DNA from: Ophioderma brevispina
Lineage: Eukaryota > Echinodermata > Ophiuroidea > Amphilepidida > Ophiodermatidae
Length of the DNA stretch: 64,000 nt
Direction of reading: 5' to 3'
Assembly (NCBI GenBank): GCA_023653785.1
Contig: JAMKCH010005329.1
Location: 45,256 to 109,255 of the forward strand
Shown here: positions 11,961 through 22,789 of the stretch, in pieces
Numbering within the stretch: the stretch's first letter is position 1
How the letters are laid out: each line of letters starts with the position of its first letter
The notes under the pieces: generated by a model
Seen by the model: only the letters and a program-made list of their open reading frames with translations
Told to the model about the DNA's origin: nothing
Database searches by the model: none
Made by a program: the position numbers and the translations under genes

Positions 11961-13080
11961 TTTTAACATAACACAGTAAATATGCAATAAAAATATATGA
12001 AATATTCAATTATTTTTGTAAGATACATATATGGTATGCTCAAATATTTCTATTTTGTTTAGTTTTTTTGTTTTTAGAATATTGCTAATAAAGCAAAAAA
12101 TATTGCTATAGGTTGGGATAAAAATTACAAGACCAAGTTTTAATAATACAAGACCAAGTAGTTGGTATTTAGACAAAGTCTTCAAAATAGACAAACTGCA
12201 ATGAATTTAATAACCTAAGTACACCAATGAATTGCCAAAACAGGCATTGCTATATAAACTCAATACACATACCACACATCTTTTTTTCTTTGATGTGTTT
12301 TTAAAATTTTAAAATTTGAAATTAAATCTTGATTTCAATCTTTACAAATCATCCGACACTTGTTAAACTTTTTCCTCTTTGATATGTTTTTTTCACTGTT
12401 AATGCCTTAACAACAAGCTGGAGCGCCACCTGACAATCATTTTTAGAAAAGCACCCGTTTTTATATACCATTTTCAATTTTGGATTAGTCCTATACGCAA
12501 TTTACAATACTACATTTTTGCACTAACTATCCAGTTACCTATGCAACACAATAAGCTGTCTAAGAACCTATTCACTTTTAATTCAAAGATCTGTCTTTAA
12601 TTTCTGGTATCTCATAAACTCAAGGATCTAAAATACAGGCGCAAAATGTTTTCTTATTCCAAATTGCTATACAACAATTTAAGGCTGGTTTAAACTTGTA
12701 TCATGGGTACTTTCTTCAGATTCCCCCCAAAATTAACCAAGTTCGGAAAAGAAATCGGCTTTCTCTTCAATATTATTGGATGACTCTGAATCAGATGGTA
12801 ACCCGAGACTTTTCCCATGAAATTCTGAACATCTTTTAAAGAAATAATCAAAATCAAATTTTACTAAATGAAAGTGAATGATTCTGGTTGTATATTACAG
12901 TCTTTACTAGTCATATATTATAAAAGGAGAAATTTCTGCACTATATTTTTGCACTTTCCATGTTCTAAGCACTATCATGAAAATAGCAATAGGTCACAGA
13001 TATAAAAACAAGTGAAACTTTTCAAAATCGACAAAGTGCAAAAATGTCCACTGTTAGTAAACTACCAAGAAGAATTCAAA
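11961..13080. other. AT-rich spacer
   Basis: Short frames only. No repeat with clear ends was seen. Confidence 0.45.
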
Positions 13081-13083
13081 CAA

Positions 13084-13280
13084 CCACACTGTGCATTCCA
13101 TCAATGAGAACAACATGTATGCAGTGCAGTGACTGGGAGTGTCCGAACATCAAAACAGCCCCCATGATTTACTCTAGCCAATCACTGTGCATTCCATCAA
13201 TGAGAACACATGTATGCAGTGACTGGGAGGGTCTGAACACCAGAACAGCCCACTCCATGATACAATCTAGCCAATCACAG
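13084..13280. repeat. Tandem duplication, period about 96 bp, two copies
   Basis: The block beginning near GTGCATTCCATCAATGAGAA at 13,091 recurs at 13,187, with the same order of words (ATGTATGCAGTGACTGGGAG, AACAGCCC, TCTAGCCAATCAC). A third copy seems to start at the end and decays at once. Confidence 0.8.
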
Positions 13281-13367
13281 CACACATGCACTCTTTGATT
13301 GACAGCTAACACAAAGCATGTAAATGAACTCCCTCACCAACATGACAGCAAATCACCTAGTTACCAG

Positions 13368-13850
13368 GAATACAATAGAACACCTGTTGCATCTAGCAGC
13401 ACTATATACATACCATCACATACTCATGTGAACTATTGTAATTATGGTGTTTGTGTAGTTTGCTACTTAACCAACCTTGATACCAGCATACAATAGTTTC
13501 ACCTGTTGCACCTGGCAGCACTATATACATACCATCACATATCCTGGCAGAGTGCATTGTAATATGTATTTGTGTAGCTAGTTAACCAAAACCTTGATAC
13601 CAAGCAATACAATAGTTTCACCGCAGTAACTATATGGCAACCATCACTCACTCAGGTGAACTATTGTAATTATGGTATTTGTGTGCTAGTTAACCACCTT
13701 GAACCAGCAATACAATAGTTTTTCACCTGGGCGGAATATATGCATACCATCACGTCACTCAGGTGACTATTGTAATTATGGTATTTGGTGTTGTTTGCAA
13801 CTTAACCAACTATGATACCAGCATACAATTTAGTTGCACCTGGACAACAT
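13368..13850. repeat. Tandem array, period about 115 bp, four to five units
   Basis: Each unit carries the ordered words ACAATAGTTTCACCTG, TACATACCATCAC, ACTATTGTAATTATGGTATT, TGTGTAG and AACCAACCTTGATACCAGCA. Unit starts lie near 13,372, 13,490, 13,610, 13,710 and 13,825. Units differ by small indels and substitutions, so this is an ageing minisatellite or small satellite block. Some inverted pairing (CACCTG / CAGGTG) exists inside a unit. Confidence 0.85.
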
Positions 13851-14235
13851 TGCCATGTTTCCACATATACCAGGTGAATGTATCATGATCTTGGCATTCT
13901 ATTCCATCTACTCAAGGATAACTAAAAGGTCTCCTTCTACAAACACATAAGTTGTGGTGTTTACAAACACAGATCCCTCTGTTAACACCTGGTCTATTTA
14001 GATACCATAGCACTAACAACAATCAAGCTGTCTTTTGAAAGTGCGGACTCATTCTAATAACCAAAGTAAAAATGGAGAGACTTACAAAAGAATCACAACC
14101 TGCAAGAAAATCTGAAATGTTCAGGTGAAGCAAGTGCATTTATTTTTCTTACCACATTCTTTGGTTGATTGGGAAGGCCAACATAAAGTCCTTAAAATAA
14201 TGTGTTCTCGGTGAAAGGACCAATTAAAACTTTAA
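13851..14235. other. Unannotated spacer
   Basis: Nothing recognised beyond the decayed edge of the tandem array. Confidence 0.4.
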
Positions 14236-15196
14236 GGTGATACATGCAAGAGCTAACAATGAAATAGAGGTAAAAATGATGTTCACTTTTTTATTAATTA
14301 GAAAAAGTAAAAATTTTAATCTTTTCAAATGCTTTTTCCCATTCAAATCCGGATTTTGCGTTACGAAATGGTGCAGCAATTAAAATGAAAACACTACATA
14401 CAAAATTCAACCGAATTTGTAATTTTCCCTATCCTTTACGCGTACTTATTATTATGTATTTTATTGTTTTGAGATGTAATTTACTATTTTTGTATGTTTC
14501 AGCTAACTAAAAGGCTTTTTTACCTGATTTTTTTCATAGATTGGGAGTGTTTATCAAATTAATTACTATTTATAACAATTAGTCTTTAAAAAATGATAAT
14601 TTACCTAGATTTTAAGCAAAACTAGCATTTTCAGATTTAAACAATGGGCTATTTCTGCCATTTTATGATTTCGCGTCATTTTAACCTTGCGCGCATCTTT
14701 TTTGGACTGCTAGACATCAGAGCTGCATGAAATTTTGGCATGGATATTCGTGGTATCTAGTTCTAAATCCAAATGAAGAGAATTTTTTTTTAAAATTTTG
14801 TTTAATTTTGGAAAAAAGATCCAATTTTCCCGCCAAAATGTTAATTTTTGGGCGGGAAAATGAGTTTTTATGATTTTGGTGAGCTTTTTAACCTACTGCG
14901 TTCTATTTTTAAGAAAAAGCTCTTCATTTGAGTTAAAAGGTAGGTATAACCCTATGTAAAATCCAAATTTTCATGCCTTTCTGATAATTGGAAGTTTGCA
15001 AAAAACTCCGTGCAAATATCGTGTTTTAAAAGGTGTTTAAAATCCAATATGGCCGCCGTTACCATAGCAACGGGTTTCCCGCATATTATTTTTCAACCAA
15101 TTTTTTACTGTGTTTTACCCAGGTATCAATTTGACCAATTATGAATATGATAGGACACATATTTAAAAAAGTCACCTATCTCTTGCATGTATCACC
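14236..15196. mobile_element. 961-bp TTAA-flanked non-autonomous transposon
   Basis: The terminal inverted repeats are perfect over 17 bases: GGTGATACATGCAAGAG at the left and its inverse at the right end. Each is abutted by TTAA (14,232-14,235 and 15,197-15,200), a canonical 4-bp target duplication. The interior is AT-rich and non-coding; it includes TTCCCGCCAAAA (14,827) and GGGCGGGAAAA (14,849) facing each other and a CCAATATGGCCGCC word. A TTAA target fits piggyBac or Kolobok; the GGTG start is not diagnostic. It would depend on a transposase supplied elsewhere. Confidence 0.8.
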
Positions 15197-15200
15197 TTAA

Positions 15201-16101
15201 ATAACCAAGATAATGATAAATTTTGACATTTTGCAACAAATATTTAATAACAGAATGTAAAGCTGGGTTCAGTCTACAGTGGGGTAAATTCTTAATGGCA
15301 ACACTTGAGATTTTTCATACCCAAAAATAAACATGAAGGGAAGAGAGTTAACAAAAAAATACATGTTGATCCTCAACAAAAATGTCTTCTATCATACCTG
15401 TTTTTTACAACAATCCTGATCTTTGATCACAAATATTATTAACACAATATTTTTACAAAAACAGAACCTTCCCAGCACTGCTGTACTTTTTTCACAAAAC
15501 AAAAATATTTTCTTTAAATATCCACAGTAAAACCATTTTACACAATCAAATTTTGCACTTGAGAAAATTGCTAAATGGTGAATTTACAAGGTATTCACTT
15601 TCCAAAAGGCATACAAGGGTTATGGGGTTTACCAATATATTCAAATGTTACCTCCCCCCCCCTTCCATCCACCCAAATCATCAAAGAGCACAGTACTACA
15701 TGTTTTAGCATTCCATTTAGTTAGTTAAAAGAGTATGTATGGCTCAAGAGATTTTTTAAACACAAACACCACAAAGTGACCCTCCTTCCATATCACTTAC
15801 TCCCCCCTATCCCATTCCAAATCCTTTGGACACGATTTGGGGGGGGGGGGGGAAAAAGGTTGACATAGGATAATTTCCAAGAAAAATTCAAGAATTTGGC
15901 TAATAAAACTCAAATTTAAACAGATATTTCTCTTTGATTGCTACATGTAGCTCAGGTGTTAATCCATCTTGCACCTGTTGGAACAATAGCTTTAAATACC
16001 TCTCCAGATAACAAAAGCAATGGAATGTGAGTTCCAAGATATCACCTGAACAGGTGCTTTTAAAATCAGAGCCAAATGCATTAGAGGTGCAAAATGTATT
16101 A
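15201..16101. other. AT-rich spacer with short C and G runs
   Basis: A C run near 15,653-15,662 and a G run near 15,840-15,852 are the only distinct items. No coding signal. Confidence 0.45.
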
Positions 16102-16529
16102 CACTGGTTAACTGAAAACGTCTGAATTTAGGCAAGGGCTGAATTTTAATCACTCATAACAATGAGGAATTATCTATTGTTACTTCTACAAGTTCAGACT
16201 AAATTCAGAACAAAGTCAGACCTTGCACCCAAAATCTGCATTGTATAAAAGCAATCAACTGCTCAACAGGATTATAGATATGGGGTTTGGCACAATAGGA
16301 CAAGTAGATTACAATACTTGAGGTTTGTGTAAGATCAATAGGCAGCACTTTATGTTGTTTATCATTGGCTCTTTGTAATTTATTGATTTTGTTCTGGGTG
16401 GCAAAGCACTTAACTTTGGGTGGGCAAAGTGTCTGAATGTGGGTCTGAATTTAAGCTTAATTCCCTATTCATGCAGCCTTTCTAAATTCAGACCTTTTGC
16501 CCAAATTCAGACACTTTCGGTTACCAGTG
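16102..16529. mobile_element. Inverted-repeat element with CACTGGT ends and TTA duplication
   Basis: The left end CACTGGTTAACTGAAAACGT, followed by CTGAATTTAGGCAA, pairs with the right end, which reads inward CACTGGTAACCGAAAGTGT then CTGAATTTGGGCAA. TTA precedes the left end (16,099-16,101) and follows the right end (16,530-16,532). CACTR termini with a 3-bp duplication fit the EnSpm/CACTA group, but a 3-bp TTA also fits PIF/Harbinger. The interior repeats the words TCTGAATTTA and AAATTCAGAC several times. Non-coding. Confidence 0.75.
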
Positions 16530-16532
16530 TTA

Positions 16533-18289
16533 GGGCAGTGAGTCATACCCCTCACTAGCATTTTTTTAAAAACTGAAGTACATTGAAATACACTATCAAC
16601 TGGATTAAATTAGCCAGGAAATTTCGCTTTAAACTTTCAACTTGTTTCCAAATAATGGTGACTGATTGGAACATGGTGTACAGTAAAATTAATTTTTATC
16701 TGATATTTTTACCACACTCATCCTTTAAATATGCATTGTGACCAACTTGTGTATTCTAGCTTGTAGGTGGCAAGTTTTTGCTACCGTATTTACTCAAAAT
16801 AAGCCAAATTTTACACGCCCCAAAATGATGCCTAATTGCCGACTCCTGGCAGCTGCCATTGTTACTTATATCACTGTATTAAAGAGAAGAAGTCCTTTTT
16901 AAAGTGGAGAATAGTTTTTGAGTAAATCTGCACCATGTCATATGGGAAATTCTGTCGCAATAATATTGCAAGTGGCGATATCACCTGTTCTTAACAGATC
17001 CAGCAAATGCAGTAACCTACAAAAAGTTTATCGAACTATGTTGATGTGACAATTTCCTAAGTGATTTGATAAAAAAACGATTGAGGGCCAAAAGCCCTCT
17101 ACTAAGAAACTGACTTCCGGCAACCACCCTGAAAATAGAATTAAAACTCTGGAGCTTCCAAAAAACAAGCTAAGAGGTTGTACGCAGTCCTCAAGATGTC
17201 GGCAATTAAGCTCCGGGACTATATTTCCTTTTTCCCCACCCTCAATCCCACCTCTCATCCACACATCTAGGTATACCCACGATCACACCAGTGGTCACAA
17301 CACACAACTAACATACATATTAACCATCACTTGTGGCAGACATCAAGTCATTTCCACCGACTGCAAAACATTCTGTACATGGTTCATTAAATGAACATTA
17401 TGAATAGAAAAAAAATGCCGCCCAAAAAAATGTAGTAGTGAAAACTCTTCAATTGTATTAATCTTTCAAAATACTAACATATTGGTCAATTATGGCACAG
17501 ATCACATTTATAAACAAACACACACAGAAACTGGATATAACCACATCAAAAAATACCCGACAAAACTGTTTCGTACTAAATTTGGCAACACTTGTTAGTT
17601 ATCGTGGAAAACCATTCATTCTATATATATAAAAAAGTCATTGATTCTGGCAAAGTTCTACCAAGTCTTCAAGCCTATAAAATGTTCACATTGAGAGTTT
17701 GTATCACTTTTAAATGTGACACACATTTTCCCTCATTATTTATATATATATATATACACATATCGTTTGCTTCAAATATATCATTTGAAGTATAAACTTC
17801 CCCTTAAGAAACACTACCCAACAAAATGTTAACCATTTTAAGAATTACTTTCTATAAGACCAGGGTTATAACTTCATCATCACACAATCTGGGCAACTTC
17901 CACAAATGTTTTCACCACCCAACCTGATATCATCATTTACAACATGTATACAACATACCAAGCTGGGCAATGTTGTTCTGCGGATGTAGTCAAACTGTGT
18001 GATGCTGATGTTTGTTTCTTACAAAGGAATAAAATGGAAATGTAACATCTAACTTGGTAGTTTGACATCTCAACAGCTTGCTACAAATTCACAACTTGCT
18101 ACATTGTGATATTGACATGCTGCTGCAACTTCGTAACTTGCGGCAATTTCACAATTTACTGTGCTGCAATCCTGACCTCTTGCAGCAAACTCACACCCTT
18201 TTTCAGACCTTGCTGACAATGTGTAACATGGACATTTGACAACTCTGGCAAATTGATGTCATTTTAAGGCACAACTCATCAGAGGGTCC
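16533..18289. other. AT-rich spacer with one long stop-free frame
   Basis: A plus-strand frame without methionine is open from about 17,067 to 17,391. It is proline/serine/threonine rich, with no recognisable domain. A (TA)n tract occurs near 17,741-17,756. No other support for genes. Confidence 0.35.
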
Positions 18290-18360
18290 TAAATTTGCTG
18301 CAATGGTTAATTTGCTGCAAATGGTTAATTTGCTGCAAATGGTTAATTTGCTGCAAATTA
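18290..18360. repeat. 18-bp tandem repeat, about 3.8 units
   Basis: The unit ATGGTTAATTTGCTGCAA is repeated almost perfectly. On the minus strand it reads as repeated LTICSK, which is how it appears inside a short open frame. The surrounding 200 bases contain looser GCTGCAA and TTGCTACAA words and may be older copies. Confidence 0.9.
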
Positions 18361-20696
18361 GGCCTAAAAATGTTGCATTGTTGTAACAGGCCTTATCATG
18401 ACAATCAGTTTTGTACTGTGACAAGCAAAGATCGGGGGATCTAGTTTCCAGCAACTCATTCATTAGTAACTTTGCTACAAGAAATCAAGCTACCAAGTTT
18501 GGAACATGACATATTGCGTGTCCTTTCAAACATCTATAAGCTCTCCATACTCCCGCTATCACAAAGAAGCCTTTTTTCTCTTTAAGACAGCCCTCTAAGT
18601 CATCAGCAATGGTAAACCTTCTTTAAATGCCAAGCATACAAAAATTTCAGTTGGTCACCTACTATAAAAAGTTTAACTCAATCCGTACCAAAACTACATT
18701 CTGCAAGGACAACTACACAAGCCTCTTGTAACTCAAATGAGACACTCATGTGTCATTTCTTGAGCTACTATGGAGTCATATAGCACATTACCTAAGACAC
18801 AAAAATAGCTCAGAAAAGTTCCACAGTTTTTGAAAGCATTATATATTCTTTTAAGTACCTGAGATCAATTGTTTTTTGTTATGTATACAGCCCTTTTTGT
18901 ATTTACAAGAAAATATATTGTACCTATTTTTCGCTTGGTACCAGAAACCAAAATAAATTGAATAGATATCGTTGTGAACTTAAAGGCTTTCAAAAACGGT
19001 GGAATTTTGCTAGGCCATTTACAGTACCAATGGGTCTTATTAACGCAACATGACTCGTGCTTCTTCTATCTATACAAAAATCTTCACAAATGTGTTCCAC
19101 TTATTCGGTTCCACCTATAGCTGTTCTCTTTGAATATGTGAAATCACCAGTAATCTTGCACAATCTTTCAAAAGGAACTCGCCCACACATAGCATTCTTA
19201 AAATTGAATAATTTTTCAATAAATCTTGGAATTTTAATTTATATTGCCTATGTACAACAAAAGCTGACTGCCAGAGTGACCCAAAATAAAGTAATCATCA
19301 ACATAATGGAAGGCTTCTACTTTTAATCACCTGGCAATAATTTACTCTATTGTTTTTCCTCCTTCCGAGGTGTCAAGAGTAAAGTTCTGCAAGCTACATG
19401 GAATGGCATATAGCAGGAGTACAGACCAAAATAAAAATAAATGACATCACCGCATTGTACGTAACCCTTGACTGACTCAAAGGATCTTGACCAAAAACCC
19501 AATTCTAATACAACCAATAGCCATTCTGGTCTTGGAACAAATTTCTCATGTGAAAAAAAGGTCATATGACTAGTTTGAGGTTGTACAGGTACTGCTACCT
19601 TGAGCTGTGTATATTGATTGAGCTGAAAATATTGAGAACATGTGGCTTGCATACTTAGGAGAAACACCACTCATTAATTTATACAATGGACAGAGTGTTC
19701 TAACTGCATTCCAGATTTGACTTACCAATATTCTTAGCTCAATCAATATTCCCCACACAGCCTTAAAAAACACTGGCAGTATTTCTATGTAATATTCACT
19801 TGGAATGTTTCATGGATTTCTGCATATCATCAAATTGCCCCCACAATACAAAATTTTGTAACAATTTGCTTGTAAATCCAATTACGAAAACATTTCCTCA
19901 AAATTCATCTTTGTGATAAACAGATGATGTGCACAACAAAATGGTTAATTTTGTCCTTAGCTCTTCCTTATTATTGGTAACAACATGGATTTATTGATTA
20001 CACCAAGCCCTCGGTACCATGCAATATCACCTTGACTGTAGACCTGGTTCGGAATATTGCCAATTTCTTGATACGCAATACCTTATTTGGTAAAGATTTC
20101 AAAGTAATGTCATCTTTTGCCAACAATGTGTATTGGTGTATCCCTGGCACGCCGGAGATCAAAGTGATGGTATTTTTGCTGTAGGTCTAACTCAAAATGT
20201 TTCCCACAAGCTTGCAGTTAACTTTCAGATGTGGTGTAGATTCCTATAGTCCATGGACACCCATGGCCTTTGTGCTGATAACATGATGATGAAGGAAATA
20301 TTATGTTGGCATCACTGACCCTTGGAAATATAAGCGCTTTGGGTGTTTTGTTTCTTTTCACATAATGACCAGGTCATATCAGATGTTTTGAAGAAATATG
20401 TGAACATGCAACATGTTGAAACAAAATTGATGTATTTTTTAATTAAACCCTTTTTACAAACTTTGAGCTTGCAAGTTAGGTGGGCGAGACCAACACAATA
20501 TTCCCATTTAAAAAAAATAACCCAATATCTGGTGTGCATGTGACATAACTAGGCAAGCCACTACATGTGAGTAAGGCAACTCGAGTTGAGTGATTTTGTT
20601 CCCGTTCTCCGACGCAATCACCAGGTTCTACCCCACACAGGTGCACAGCGGCCTGTGAAGACTGTACAGAGAGTTTAAACTTGCAGCTTGACACTA
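18361..20696. other. Gene-free spacer
   Basis: Several short frames on both strands (for example 19,347-19,670 minus) lack recognisable motifs or good splice sites. No repeat with defined ends was seen. Confidence 0.4.
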
Positions 20697-20989
20697 AGTC
20701 AGGGACAGAATAAGGCGACCATTGCGCGTTGACCGTAATTTGACGGTGCAGAACATATGTCGGCCGTGAAGAAAATCTGTGAACATTAAAGCTTATTGGA
20801 AACAGAAGTTTTACGTGAATTAATTGTGTCCCTACTTTCCGGAAACCCGACTCATAGGGCAGTTGTTGATTTTAATCATATTTTGTTGGAACATGCCCCC
20901 CCATTTAACACATTCAAACAATCACAGTCGCGCCGCGCTGATTGCAACACAGAGCACGCGCAATTGGTCGGCAAATTCTGTCCCTGACT
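20697..20989. mobile_element. Short inverted-repeat MITE with AGTCAGGGACAGAAT ends
   Basis: The left AGTCAGGGACAGAAT and the right ATTCTGTCCCTGACT are exact inverses over 15 bases. Weaker pairing continues inward (GGCGACCATTGCGCG versus the inverse of CGCGCAATTGGTCGGC). A TA lies at each edge if the last base is counted as target. The frames inside are short and unrecognised. A hAT origin was considered from the CAGGGAC word, but no 8-bp duplication is present. Confidence 0.65.
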
Positions 20990-22388
20990 ATACCAGCGGA
21001 TGGTAAAATAGAGCTGACCTTTGACAGCACAAGAGGTGACTACCTTTCAACCCTTCCAAAGGACTGATCAGTTATGGTTGGGTGACTCCGGCCAGAGGAG
21101 ACCTATCTTGTGATAAATTCTATTTACATGATGCGGTATTGGTTTGCGCCCATGCATGCATTTTAATATCAGCTGATATTTGGGTGTGTTTCATCGGTAA
21201 GATGTTTGTAGTGTAACACAGGTAAAACAGCTTCATAAGAAGAAAATGTTAGATAGTCAATGTTCAGATGTTTTCAAGAGACACAGCATTTGAAAAATAG
21301 TGCACCCTCAAGATTTTTTGTTATATTTTTGCATGGTTGTTTGACCAGTCCTGTCTACACCATTGTGGCTTTAATATCAATGAGTACATGTCTGTGATAA
21401 TTCATGTAATAGACACATTTATTGAATTGAAAGTACGGCAAACCCAAATAATTTAACATGTAGGCTAAAATTAACTGGATGTTTAGCGCTTCTCCTTATG
21501 TTTTGTGTTACATGATATTTTTGGTGTTAGAATATATATCTGTCTTCTTCCAAGGTCTAGACTACCACTCTGAGAGCAAATAAATTGAAGGAATTTTCCG
21601 TTCACAATGTGAATGCCATTCAATTTATGTCCCCACTGAAAAATTTCATTACAAAACAATGCGCATAATGAAGACACATCCTACCTAAAGGGAAACTGTT
21701 TCCAATGTTTTTAGACAAATTACCTGAATTACTTATGAGCTGCAAATAAGGATCAGACCCTAAAAAAAATTGAAGTTAAAATGGGTCATTCGTGTAGACT
21801 GTCACTCCTTAAAAGTGGAATTTTCCCAAACTTTATTAAAGTTGTATCCAAAATAGAACTAACTAAGTTCACAACGCTTTATGGAGATTTCCGCGTTTGT
21901 GTTTGGTTGAGAGCCTGTCATAAACAATGTTTAATGTCCGGCAGTAATCGATTTCTGATCTTTTGGGGTAGGCATGTTGAAAGAGGGTAACGGGTGGGTA
22001 CAATGATCATGGCTGCTATGGCTATTATTGTGCTCACAATAAATATTGAAGCCCAATATACTTTACTCATTAATAAAAAAAAAAAAAAAATTTTGATATG
22101 TGGTGAATAAAACAGAAACAGGCTCTTCAAATATTTGCATGTTAGGTGCACATTCGAAGCACACCCTATTCTGTAATGGAACATCCCATTTGATACCTCG
22201 ATCGGTTGTTGTTTCCAAGGTGAAGAAGGCAAAAACATGGCATGAAAAGAGTGACTTAGCAGCTGAGTTTGGAGGAGGTGGGAAGGTACAAACATTTTGC
22301 AAAATAATGAGTGTGACGGGGTTCATCATGATTTTCATAGCGTTTACTCTTGAAAATCCATGAATGAACCCCTCATTTAGGATCCAGT
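20990..22388. other. Gene-free spacer with an exon-like frame
   Basis: The plus frame at 22,100-22,363 has balanced composition (TLFCNGTSHLIPRS segment) and a possible donor GGGAAG/GTAC near 22,286. I recognise no family. A poly(A) run lies at about 22,076-22,090. Confidence 0.3.
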
Positions 22389-22662
22389 ATTATAATACCT
22401 CATATATAGATTACTCTCATCTGATTGGTCAAAGTTAGAGTATTAAACTAGCTGGGCCCCTTTTTCTATCAAGGTGACGTCATAATTAACTGCATGACAA
22501 TCGACTGTGCCGGAAAATAATATGACAGTCTCAACACCATGTTCATAGATCGCTTGTGTGTGCGCGTCCCCTGTATGATGCATTGTAAATTGCTTGTAGG
22601 CCTTGTCAGTCCGGGAAATCTTTTAACCAATCAGATGAGAATATCTATAGATTGGTAATAAA
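22389..22662. mobile_element. Inverted-repeat MITE with about 45-bp arms
   Basis: The left arm at 22,391-22,434 (key words CATATATAGATTACTCTCAT, CTGATTGGTCAAAG) pairs with 22,620-22,664 (CTTTTAACCAATCAGATGAG, AATATCTATAGATTGG) at about 75% identity. No coding potential and no certain target duplication. Confidence 0.65.
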
Positions 22663-22663
22663 A

Positions 22664-22786
22664 CAAATATTGACTGCTTAATATTCGGGGCCAGTTAAAA
22701 TTTAGCTTAGCTTCGGCATAGTCATGGTGTTGACATCAACCTTGGGCCTTTAATTTTAACCGTGCCCCTAATAGAGTCAATATTGT
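22664..22786. mobile_element. Small fold-back abutting the preceding MITE
   Basis: The left arm (ATATTGACTGCTTAATATTC, GGGGCCAGTTAAAATT) pairs with the right arm, whose inverse reads CAATATTGACTCTATTAGGG then GCACGGTTAAAATT. The loop contains a near-palindrome around GGTGTTGACATCAACC. It may be one decayed element or a fragment joined to its neighbour. Confidence 0.55.
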
Positions 22787-22789
22787 ATA

